DNA of 5,277 bases, taken from Coprothermobacterota bacterium (GTDB lineage: Bacteria; Caldisericota; JANLFM01). How positions within the stretch are numbered: position 1 is the stretch's first letter; each line of letters starts with the position of its first letter. Under the pieces are notes generated by a model. That model was not told the origin of the DNA and searched no databases. It was given only the letters and a program-made list of their open reading frames with translations. This document shows positions 1 through 4,967 of this stretch, one piece after another. The stretch spans positions 1 to 5,277 of the forward strand of contig JAPLHX010000287.1 of the NCBI GenBank assembly GCA_026389415.1, in the 5' to 3' direction. Both the position numbers and the translations under genes were made by a program.

Positions 1-12
1 TGGGTTCTGGTT

Positions 13-28
13 GACAACTCTCGTTGTC
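13..28. repeat. perfect 6-bp inverted repeat with tetraloop
   Basis: GACAAC at 13-18 is the exact reverse complement of GTTGTC at 23-28, with a four-base TCTC loop. It could form a short hairpin. No T-run follows, so it is not a typical intrinsic terminator. It is the first of three hairpins in the first 130 bases. Confidence 0.45.
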
Positions 29-40
29 TCCCTGAGCCGT

Positions 41-105
41 CTCTGCGAAGGGTCTTGCCTGAAGCCGTGGCTCGACGGTAGAGGCAAGATTCCTTCGTCG
101 CGGAG
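41..105. repeat. long imperfect palindrome, REP/MITE-like element
   Basis: Nested complementary arms fold this segment into one long hairpin: CTCTG (41-45) with CGGAG (101-105, one G-U), CGAAGG (46-51) with CCTTCG (92-97), TCTTGCCT (53-60) with AGGCAAGA (82-89, perfect), and CCGT (65-68) with ACGG (75-78). Only small internal loops separate them. The arms, with their CGAAGG/CCTTCG core, resemble short palindromic elements scattered between genes in many bacterial genomes. Whether this one is multicopy cannot be seen from one window. An RNA hairpin at the end of an upstream transcript is the alternative; there is no U-tract. Confidence 0.55.
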
Positions 106-108
106 TTT

Positions 109-130
109 ACCCTTGAGCGAAGCGAAGGGT
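109..130. repeat. inverted repeat next to the long palindrome
   Basis: ACCCTT at 109-114 pairs exactly with AAGGGT at 125-130 around a 10-base loop. The 9-mer GCGAAGGGT at 122-130 also occurs at 45-53, and a CCTGAGC-like string precedes both copies (31-37 and, as CCTTGAGC, 111-118). This hairpin and the long palindrome therefore share sequence and are probably parts of one repetitive element covering about 31-140. Confidence 0.45.
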
Positions 131-148
131 TCAGCATGACATAGAGGG

Positions 149-190
149 CGATCAGGATGATAGATAAGAACGATTGGGATGACAGATAAG
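149..190. repeat. two 20-nt tandem units, period 22
   Basis: CGATCAGGATGATAGATAAG at 149-168 is repeated at 171-190 with 17 of 20 bases identical (differences at unit positions 5, 6 and 13). A weaker third copy may begin near 134 (GCATGACATAGA). Units of 20-22 bases next to a palindrome could be binding sites or remains of a decayed repeat element. Two or three diverged units without a constant repeat do not make a CRISPR array. Confidence 0.5.
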
Positions 191-298
191 CTTGTGTTCG
201 CTGCTGATAGTGCCATCTAGCGATAGCTGCAGTAGTTCAGGGCGCGAAGGCAATTCGGTAAAGACCGATTTCGACATAGCTATTTGACATGCTCCTGT

Positions 299-327
299 TT
301 TATGCCTGCTCAGCTATCTCCTATACT
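299..327 (+). promoter_or_regulatory. putative promoter of the methyltransferase gene, leaderless spacing
   Basis: TATACT at 322-327 matches five of six bases of the sigma-70 -10 consensus. It ends six bases before the ATG at 334, so transcription would begin at or next to the start codon and the mRNA would have almost no leader. The hexamer 17 bases upstream (TTTATG, 299-304) is a poor -35 match. No Shine-Dalgarno sequence of note precedes the ATG, which fits a leaderless start. Confidence 0.45.
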
Positions 328-333
328 CGAGCG

Positions 334-1548
334 ATGCAAAAAGGATCCGTGCTGGAGCTGACTGTGGAAACGCTAGGGTTTAACGGGAAAGCGCAGGCGC
401 GCAGCCCAGAAGGGAAGGTGATCTTCCTGGAAGGCGCGCTACCGGGGGAGCGGGTGCGGGCGACCTTGATCAAGGACAAGCGAGAGTATGGCATTGCCCG
501 TTTGTTGGAGGTGATCGATCCTTCCCCCGATCGAGTGGCGCCCCGCTGCCGGCATTTTACCCGTTGCGGCGGATGCAGCCTGCAGCAAGCGGCCTATCTT
601 GCCCAGCTTGGTTTCAAGCAGCAGTTTGTGGCGGATGCGTTTCGCGGCATCGGCCAAACGGCCGAGTTTCCCCTGCTGCCGATCGTTCCTTCGCCGCGCG
701 AGTTTGGCTATCGAAACAAAATGGAATTCTCGTTTTCCCGGGAGGAGGAGGAGCTGCGTCTGGGGTTGCATCCCCGGGGCAGTTTTCGCCACGTGGTGGA
801 TTTGGCGGAATGCCCGATTTTCTCTTTCCCGATGGAGGACTTGTTTGCCTCCGCAAAGTGTTGGGCCAATCAACGAGATCTGACCGTCTGGGATGTAAGG
901 GGTCACCAAGGCGCCTTGCGCAATTTTCTAATCCGTACCAGCCACCTGGGCAATCCGTTGTTCGACCTGGTGTTGGGCGAACCGCTCTCTGTGGAAGCGA
1001 TCGAATCCTGGACCTCTCTCCTGCCACCGGGGGATGCGTTGCTGACGATCAACCGAGCCTGGGGCGACACGCACCGGGTGGACGAACAGCAGGTGTTGCG
1101 CGGCAGGGGATTTCTGGAAGAGATGCTGATGGGATTGACCTTCCGCATCTCCTCGCGGTCGTTTTTCCAAACGAATCCCTGGGCTACCGAACTCCTTTAT
1201 GGGGAAGTAGTGGCAGCCGCGAAAGAATGCAGTGCGGATGTGATCCTGGACCTCTATTGCGGCACCGGCACGATTGCTTGCCTGCTGGCGCGGGAAGGTG
1301 CGGAAGTCTGGGGTGTGGAGCGAGATCCAGATTCCGTGCGGGATGCAAAGCGGAACGCGGAGCTCAACGGGCTGGTCGCCCAATTCCGACAAGGTGAGGT
1401 GGAAAAAATGCCGGACGATCTGCCAGTCTGCGACCTGATTGTGCTGGACCCGCCGCGAACCGGCCTGCACCCGAAGGCCACAGAATGGCTGCTGAAGGAA
1501 CGCCCGCAGTTCCTGATCTATGTATCCTGCAACCCGGACACACACTGA
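334..1548 (+). CDS. rlmD: 23S rRNA (uracil-C5)-methyltransferase, RlmD/RumA family, 3' end frameshifted
   Basis: This SAM-dependent enzyme makes 5-methyluridine in 23S rRNA, by family at U1939 and/or U747, acting on rRNA in the cytoplasm. With ATG 334 as residue 1, a TRAM RNA-binding domain covers about residues 3-60. Four cysteines that bind [4Fe-4S] in RumA follow: Cys72, Cys78, Cys81 and Cys160. The SAM-binding motif DLYCGTG is at 306-312, DPPRTG at 372-377, and the catalytic cysteine in SCNPDT is Cys399. The frame stops after residue 404, while the family usually has about 430-460 residues with a further C-terminal helix/strand pair. That missing part is encoded directly downstream in another frame. 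ATG 289 would add 15 hydrophobic residues not typical of the family; ATG 334 suits the TRAM start and the -10 box at 322-327. The choice between RlmD, RlmC and dual RlmCD specificity is open. The family call itself is firm. Confidence 0.9.
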   Translation: MQKGSVLELTVETLGFNGKAQARSPEGKVIFLEGALPGERVRATLIKDKREYGIARLLEVIDPSPDRVAPRCRHFTRCGGCSLQQAAYLAQLGFKQQFVADAFRGIGQTAEFPLLPIVPSPREFGYRNKMEFSFSREEEELRLGLHPRGSFRHVVDLAECPIFSFPMEDLFASAKCWANQRDLTVWDVRGHQGALRNFLIRTSHLGNPLFDLVLGEPLSVEAIESWTSLLPPGDALLTINRAWGDTHRVDEQQVLRGRGFLEEMLMGLTFRISSRSFFQTNPWATELLYGEVVAAAKECSADVILDLYCGTGTIACLLAREGAEVWGVERDPDSVRDAKRNAELNGLVAQFRQGEVEKMPDDLPVCDLIVLDPPRTGLHPKATEWLLKERPQFLIYVSCNPDTH

Positions 1549-1658
1549 CGCGCGACTTGCTGTTGTTGGAACCCTACGAATTGGTCTGGGCGCGCCCGTT
1601 CGACCTGTTTCCCCAGACCTTCCACCTAGAGACGGTGGCGCTGTTACGAAGGCGCTGA
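1545..1658 (+). pseudogene. out-of-frame C-terminal remainder of the methyltransferase
   Basis: Reading from CTG at 1545 gives LTRDLLLLEPY and then FDLFPQTFHLETVALL before a TGA at 1656-1658. This is the conserved C-terminus of RumA/RlmD proteins, including the late glutamate motif (H-x-E-T) that acts with the catalytic cysteine. It joins the main frame after SCNPDT if one AC of the (AC)4 run at 1538-1545 is removed, giving a normal 440-residue enzyme. The break is thus a two-base insertion in a short dinucleotide repeat, either recent slippage or an assembly error. As written, the product would lack this segment and would probably be inactive. Confidence 0.85.
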
Positions 1659-1683
1659 ATCTTGTAACACTTTCCCCTATAAT
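1655..1683 (+). promoter_or_regulatory. promoter of the ThiS-ferredoxin-AOR operon, leaderless spacing
   Basis: A perfect TATAAT lies at 1678-1683. CTGAAT at 1655-1660, a weak -35 (three of six), is 17 bases upstream and overlaps the restored methyltransferase stop codon. The -10 box ends six bases before the GTG at 1690, exactly the spacing seen at 322-327. The predicted transcript would therefore begin at or near the start codon of the first gene. The -10 box is convincing and the -35 is not. Confidence 0.6.
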
Positions 1684-1689
1684 CAGGCC

Positions 1690-1893
1690 GTGCGGATCAC
1701 TGTGAACGACAACCCGATCGAGCTGGACGGACAGGAACTCTCCATCAAGGAGGTGCTGGCCGCGATGCACTATTCCTTCCCCTTGATCAACGTCCGTTTG
1801 AACGGGACCTTGATCAGCAAGCAGGATTTCGCTGCCACCCTGGTGCATGAGGGGGATGACGTGAATGTCTACCATTTGATCGGAGGCGGTTGA
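1690..1893 (+). CDS. ThiS/MoaD-family sulfur carrier protein
   Basis: This 67-residue beta-grasp protein ends in HLIGGG, the exposed di-glycine tail that ThiS and MoaD proteins use to carry sulfur as a C-terminal thiocarboxylate after adenylation by a ThiF/MoeB-type enzyme. The middle (VRLNGTLISKQDF) and the late EGDDVNVYHLI also match the family, and the length is usual for ThiS. The sequence looks closer to ThiS, but no thiamine gene is visible. As first gene of the AOR operon it more plausibly serves the pterin dithiolene of the W/Mo cofactor (the MoaD role), or a related sulfur delivery; that is inference from context. The start is GTG 1690, six bases after a TATAAT, without a leader or ribosome binding site. 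A second in-frame GTG at 1702 is possible. A 74-base gap separates it from the next gene. Confidence 0.85.
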   Translation: MRITVNDNPIELDGQELSIKEVLAAMHYSFPLINVRLNGTLISKQDFAATLVHEGDDVNVYHLIGGG

Positions 1894-1950
1894 CAGAGAC
1901 CGTTGCGGGAAAAACGCTGGAGAATTTTGAGGCTAATGCTGAATCTCGCT

Positions 1951-1960
1951 GGAGGAAGGA
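1951..1960 (+). promoter_or_regulatory. ribosome binding site fixing the ferredoxin start
   Basis: GGAGGAAGGA lies seven bases before the ATG at 1968. It supports that start over the TTG at 1890, whose only purine-rich stretch (GGAGG at 1882-1886) is just three bases away and therefore too close. Confidence 0.7.
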
Positions 1961-1967
1961 CGATCGC

Positions 1968-2372
1968 ATGATCAAGCGCCTGAAGACCTACGATGCAAAT
2001 TGCATCGGATGCCTGAGCTGCACCCATGTCTGCTCTTACGTCTATTTCAAGCAGGAAGGCCCGGACAAGTCCTCGATCCAGGTCGAAGATCGGCCGGACG
2101 GGACTTTTCACCTGGTCGTCTGTGACCAAACCTGCCGTTTGTGCGTGGCGGAATGTCCCACGCTGGCGATTTCGGTGAGCTCCCAGGGTGTGGTGATGAT
2201 CAACCGCAACTTGTGTATCCACTGTCTTGCCTGCGTGGCCGTCTGTCCGATCCAAGCCATGCGTTTTCACCCGGACCTGCTGGTCCCCTTCAAGTGCATC
2301 GCCTGCGGCCAGTGTGCCAAGCAATGCCCCAGCCAAGCCCTTGAAATCGTCACCGAGGAGGCGCAAGGATGA
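1968..2372 (+). CDS. polyferredoxin with four [4Fe-4S] motifs, probable AOR electron-transfer subunit
   Basis: This 134-residue soluble protein has sixteen cysteines in four groups: 12/15/18/22, 52/56/59/63, 83/86/89/93 and 110/113/116/120. The pattern is that of DmsB/HycB-type iron-sulfur subunits, which hold four [4Fe-4S] clusters in a chain. The second group has a C-x3-C-x2-C-x3-C spacing, usual for that fold. There is no signal peptide or membrane segment, so it should act in the cytoplasm. Its stop overlaps the AOR start by four bases (2369-2372), implying translational coupling and a stable partnership, like the iron-sulfur subunits encoded beside other bacterial AORs (AorA, YdhY). An in-frame TTG at 1890 would add 26 residues with no recognisable feature and overlap the previous gene; ATG 1968 has the better ribosome site. 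The exact electron acceptor beyond it is unknown. Confidence 0.88.
   Translation: MIKRLKTYDANCIGCLSCTHVCSYVYFKQEGPDKSSIQVEDRPDGTFHLVVCDQTCRLCVAECPTLAISVSSQGVVMINRNLCIHCLACVAVCPIQAMRFHPDLLVPFKCIACGQCAKQCPSQALEIVTEEAQG
2357..2361 (+). promoter_or_regulatory. ribosome binding site of the AOR gene
   Basis: GGAGG lies inside the end of the ferredoxin gene, seven bases before ATG 2369 and ten before the adjacent ATG 2372. The first gives the better spacing, although either could be used. Confidence 0.6.
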
Positions 2373-3070
2373 TGCACGACGTTCTGACAGAATACCGCTA
2401 CCAATTGAAACCGGTGGTGCGCGGTTACAACCATCGCACCCTTTACGTGAACCTTTCCAGCGGGGAGATCCGGGAAAAGCCGGTTTCCGAGGAAATGAGG
2501 AAGAAGTTCATTGGCGGCAAGGGCTTCGATCTGAAGCTGATGTGGGATGCCACCAGGGAAACCACCCAGTGGGACGATCCGGAGAACGAGATCAATATCG
2601 CCATGGGCCCGATCGCCGGTAACACCAACTACCCCGGTTCGGGCAAGTCCATCGTCACCACGATTTCGCCGACCACGCGTATTCCTGTGGACTGCAACGT
2701 GGGCGGGCACTTCGGCCCCTACCTGAAATTCTCCGGCTTCGACGCCTTAGAGATTCAGGGCAAAGCCGAGCGGGAAACCCTGCTCTATATCGACGGCGAT
2801 CAGGGCTTGGTGCAAATTCTTTTGGCCGGTGAGATTCCCTCCGACAGCCACCTTTTAACCGAGCAACTGACCGAGCATTTCGCCAAAGATGAGAGGGACA
2901 AGCAACACCTTTCTATCGTATCCGCGGGACGAGGAGCGGAGCATACCTGGATCGGCTGCTTGAACTTCACCTACTACGATAAACGGCGCAAAGCGATGCG
3001 GCTGAAGCAAGCCGGCCGTGGCGGCACGGGCACGGTGTTACGGGACAAGAAGCTGAGGCGCTGGTGGTGA
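2369..3070 (+). CDS. aldehyde ferredoxin oxidoreductase, N-terminal domain (split/frameshifted gene)
   Basis: These 233 codons encode the AOR N-terminal domain, which in known structures wraps the tungsto-bispterin cofactor. After about 20 extra residues come LYVNLSSGEI (25-34), the KKFIGGKGF stretch (45-53), GPIAGNTNYPGSGKS (80-94), and the pterin-contacting NVGGHFGPYLKFSGFDALEI (110-129). GRGGTGTV (216-223) marks the usual end of the domain. Family members continue with a lysine-rich turn and a hydrophobic strand, but this frame ends in KKLRRWW and a stop. Adding one G near 3057-3058 would give KKLRALVVKFSGL, joining the next frame as one protein of about 710 residues. That is longer than Pyrococcus AOR (605) and close to E. 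coli YdhV (700). The start is fixed by GGAGG at 2357-2361 and the 4-bp overlap with the ferredoxin gene. The family assignment is sure; the substrate is not. Confidence 0.88.
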   Translation: MMHDVLTEYRYQLKPVVRGYNHRTLYVNLSSGEIREKPVSEEMRKKFIGGKGFDLKLMWDATRETTQWDDPENEINIAMGPIAGNTNYPGSGKSIVTTISPTTRIPVDCNVGGHFGPYLKFSGFDALEIQGKAERETLLYIDGDQGLVQILLAGEIPSDSHLLTEQLTEHFAKDERDKQHLSIVSAGRGAEHTWIGCLNFTYYDKRRKAMRLKQAGRGGTGTVLRDKKLRRWW

Positions 3071-4500
3071 AATTCTCCGGCCTGAAGGGCGATTCCAACC
3101 ATCCTGCCGATCTGAAAACGGTGCAAGAAACCGGCCTCAGGCTGCACCGGGAGATCCTGGCTTTGGATGACGAGCAGTGTCGGATGCGCCGCCAGGGTAC
3201 CGCTCACCTGGTGGAGGTGATGAACGATTACGATCTGCTGCCGGTGATGAATTTCCGCTACGGCTCTCATCTGGAGGGGAACAAGCTGGCCTCCTGGGTC
3301 TGGGAGAAACGGTTCACGCAGAACATCGCTGATGGTTGCTGGTTTGGTTGCACGCTTTCCTGCGCTCACGCCGTCGACAATTTCGAGCCCAAGACCGGTC
3401 CCTATGCCGGGCAGAAGGTGATGATCGACGGGCCGGAGTACGAGACGGTGGCCGGCTGCGGCTCCAATCCCGGCATCTTTGATCCGGAAGCCGTGCTGGA
3501 AATCAACTTCTATTGCGACACTTATGGCATCGACACGATCTCTTTCGGCACGATCACTGCTTTCGTGATGGACTGCTATCAAAACGGCATCCTCAACCGG
3601 GAACGCACGGGCGGGCTGGAGTTTACCTGGGGAAACTGGCGCGTGGCCTGCGAGATGCTGCACCAGATGGCTCGCGGCGAGGGATTCGGTCTGGTTGCGG
3701 GTAAGGGCGTGCGCTGGATGAAGGCCCACTTCGTAAAAGAGTACGGCGCCGATGCTGGATTCCTGGACGACATCGGCATGGAAGGGAAGGGGCTGGAGCA
3801 ATCGGAGTACCAATCCAAGGAATCGCTGGCCCAACAAGGCGGGTATTACATGACCAATAAGGGACCCCAACACGATGAGGCCTGGTTGATTTTCATGGAC
3901 ATGGTGAACAACCGCTTGCCGACGTTCGAAGCCAAGGCCGAAGCCCTGCATTACTTTCCCCTCTTCCGCACCTGGTTCGGATTGCAAGGGCTTTGCAAGC
4001 TCCCCTGGAACGACATCGAACCGGCTGACAACGCGCAGCAGGCCGAACCGAACAAAGTGCCGGAGCACGTGCAGAACTATCTGGACCTCTACACCGCCAT
4101 CACCGGCGAATCGATCGACAAGGCGGAAATGATCCGTCAATCCGAGCGGGTGTACAACTTCCAGCGCGTCTTCAACCTGCGGTTGGGGCACGGCAAGCGG
4201 ATCGATGATCATCCGCCCTATCGCGCTATGGGGCCGGTGACGGTGGAGGAATACGAATCGCGGGCGGAGCGCTATGACAAGCAACTGAAGGAACGAGTAG
4301 GCGTCGATCCGGCTGCAAGGAGCACCGAGGAAAAACTAGTGATTCTGCGGAAATTCCGCCTGGACCAATACGAACAACTGCTGGACGCCGTCTACGGGCG
4401 GCGAAGTTGGACCCCGGATGGGGTGCCCACGCCGGAGCATCTTGTAGCGATCGGGATGGACCTGCCCGAAGTGCTGGCCTTGGTGAGCAAGTACCTCTGA
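3064..4500 (+). CDS. aldehyde ferredoxin oxidoreductase, C-terminal catalytic domains (split/frameshifted gene)
   Basis: These 478 codons carry AOR domains 2 and 3. Visible features are GTAHLVEVMNDYDLLPVMNF (45-64), three cluster cysteines in C-x3-C-x3-C (92, 96, 100), GPEYET (123-128) holding the glutamate expected at the active site, the pterin motif DTYGIDTIS (152-160), and the fourth cluster cysteine in GLQGLCKL (Cys311). His270 in KGPQHDEAW may be the active-site histidine. Pyrococcus AOR has C-x2-C-x3-C and DxxGLC at the corresponding places, so both motifs vary here. The enzyme would oxidise aldehydes with ferredoxin-type acceptors using W or Mo. It starts at GTG 3064, overlapping the N-terminal frame by seven bases. 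GAGG at 3055-3058 could help reinitiation, but consensus restored by a single base favours a frameshift. It ends 12 bases from the convergent ferredoxin gene, with no visible terminator. Confidence 0.88.
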   Translation: MVKFSGLKGDSNHPADLKTVQETGLRLHREILALDDEQCRMRRQGTAHLVEVMNDYDLLPVMNFRYGSHLEGNKLASWVWEKRFTQNIADGCWFGCTLSCAHAVDNFEPKTGPYAGQKVMIDGPEYETVAGCGSNPGIFDPEAVLEINFYCDTYGIDTISFGTITAFVMDCYQNGILNRERTGGLEFTWGNWRVACEMLHQMARGEGFGLVAGKGVRWMKAHFVKEYGADAGFLDDIGMEGKGLEQSEYQSKESLAQQGGYYMTNKGPQHDEAWLIFMDMVNNRLPTFEAKAEALHYFPLFRTWFGLQGLCKLPWNDIEPADNAQQAEPNKVPEHVQNYLDLYTAITGESIDKAEMIRQSERVYNFQRVFNLRLGHGKRIDDHPPYRAMGPVTVEEYESRAERYDKQLKERVGVDPAARSTEEKLVILRKFRLDQYEQLLDAVYGRRSWTPDGVPTPEHLVAIGMDLPEVLALVSKYL

Positions 4501-4512
4501 TAGCTGAGCGGA

Positions 4513-4890
4513 TCAGTCGCGGCGTACCAGCGCCGATGCGGGACATGCATCCAGGCAAGCGCCGCAGGCATCGCACTTGACGGCGTAGGTCACATCGGGC
4601 AGTAATAACAAGCAATCCCGCGGACAAATCGGGACGCAAGCGCCGCAGCGATTGCACAATCCGGAGTCGACCCGGTACACCCCGGATTCATTGCGGGCGA
4701 TGGCGCCTGCAGGACAGGAGACCAAACAATAGCCGCACTGGTTGCAGACATCCACCTGCCAGGAAGCCTGCTTGATCCGAACCAGGATCGCAGATTTGTC
4801 CGGCGTTTCCTCCTGAAAATGTTCCAGCGCGCAGGCGATCCGGCATTGACCACAACCCGTGCATTTGGCGTTATCGGCAAAGATGTACAT
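4513..4890 (-). CDS. second polyferredoxin with four [4Fe-4S] motifs
   Basis: This 125-residue soluble protein has cysteines at 10/13/16/20, 49/52/55/59, 79/82/85/89 and 106/109/112/116, again four [4Fe-4S] motifs of the DmsB/HycB type. An additional Cys93 lies just after the third group. It matches the + strand ferredoxin group for group, and both have PDKS followed by a short hydrophobic strand between the first two groups, so they look like diverged paralogues. It lies tail-to-tail with the AOR gene and probably serves it or a related oxidoreductase as an electron carrier; that is inference. The start is placed at ATG 4890 because MYIFADNAKC is a usual ferredoxin beginning. The in-frame ATG at 4905 overlaps the likely -10 box and adds five residues. 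Confidence 0.85.
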   Translation of the reverse strand: MYIFADNAKCTGCGQCRIACALEHFQEETPDKSAILVRIKQASWQVDVCNQCGYCLVSCPAGAIARNESGVYRVDSGLCNRCGACVPICPRDCLLLLPDVTYAVKCDACGACLDACPASALVRRD

Positions 4891-4903
4891 CGTGACGGTC
4901 CCC

Positions 4904-4909
4904 ATTCTA
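4904..4909 (-). promoter_or_regulatory. putative -10 box of the second polyferredoxin gene
   Basis: On the - strand this reads TAGAAT, five of six bases of the consensus, 13 bases before ATG 4890. The leader would be only about six or seven bases. The hexamer 17 bases upstream (ATAGCA) is a weak -35. It overlaps the proposed -35 of the divergent glutamine synthetase promoter. Confidence 0.35.
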
Positions 4910-4935
4910 ACAGAAACCGCTCCAATTGCTATAAT
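4907..4935 (+). promoter_or_regulatory. sigma-70-type promoter of the glutamine synthetase gene
   Basis: CTAACA at 4907-4912 (four of six) and a perfect TATAAT at 4930-4935 are separated by 17 bases. A start about seven bases on would give a leader of roughly 25 bases containing GGAGG. I see no clear repressor operator. Confidence 0.6.
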
Positions 4936-4953
4936 AATGATTCACCAAAGGAT

Positions 4954-4958
4954 GGAGG
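4954..4958 (+). promoter_or_regulatory. ribosome binding site of the glutamine synthetase gene
   Basis: GGAGG, nine bases before ATG 4968, supports that start. This gene has a normal leader, unlike those at 334 and 1690. Confidence 0.7.
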
Positions 4959-4967
4959 GATCGAGAG

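Larger units (their letters stand above)
1..321. other. non-coding region rich in inverted and tandem repeats
   Basis: I see no credible protein-coding gene, tRNA or rRNA here. The stretch is built of short palindromes in its first 130 bases, then tandem units at 149-190, then unremarkable sequence with a small hairpin at 255-268 (TCGGT, loop AAAG, ACCGA) before the methyltransferase gene. A TTGACA at 284-289 looks like a -35 box, but it lies 32 bases from the TATACT at 322-327, too far to pair with it. The gene upstream lies outside the window, so some hairpins could belong to its 3' end. Confidence 0.6.

Noticed and set aside
149..190. CRISPR array
   Set aside because: Only two or three diverged units of about 20 bases with almost no spacer, and no cas genes.
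255..270. Intrinsic terminator at the TCGGT/ACCGA hairpin
   Set aside because: The stem is five base pairs and is followed by only three T residues; too weak to call.
284..327. TTGACA (284-289) paired with TATACT (322-327) as one promoter
   Set aside because: The spacer would be 32 bases, far over the usual 16-18.
564..1397. 277-residue + strand frame inside the methyltransferase gene
   Set aside because: Gly/Arg/Pro-rich shadow in another frame; all conserved RlmD motifs are in the main frame.
1520..1705. 61-residue + strand frame across the methyltransferase end
   Set aside because: It is in neither the main methyltransferase frame nor its C-terminal remainder, has no family resemblance and overlaps the promoter.
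928..1875. 315-residue open frame on the - strand opposite the methyltransferase
   Set aside because: It lies opposite a gene with clear family motifs, spans into the ThiS-like gene, and shows no recognisable domain; it is a shadow frame.
3040..3064. Programmed -1 ribosomal frameshift in AOR
   Set aside because: The direction would fit, but no X-XXY-YYZ slippery heptamer is visible near the overlap and I see no clear stimulatory stem directly after it.
2974..4284. 436-residue open frame on the - strand opposite AOR
   Set aside because: Long antisense frames are common in G+C-rich coding DNA. Its residues are rich in His, Arg and Val as expected from antisense of AOR, and no motif is seen.
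4495..4515. Bidirectional terminator between AOR and the convergent ferredoxin
   Set aside because: The gap is 12 bases and holds no stable hairpin or T-run.
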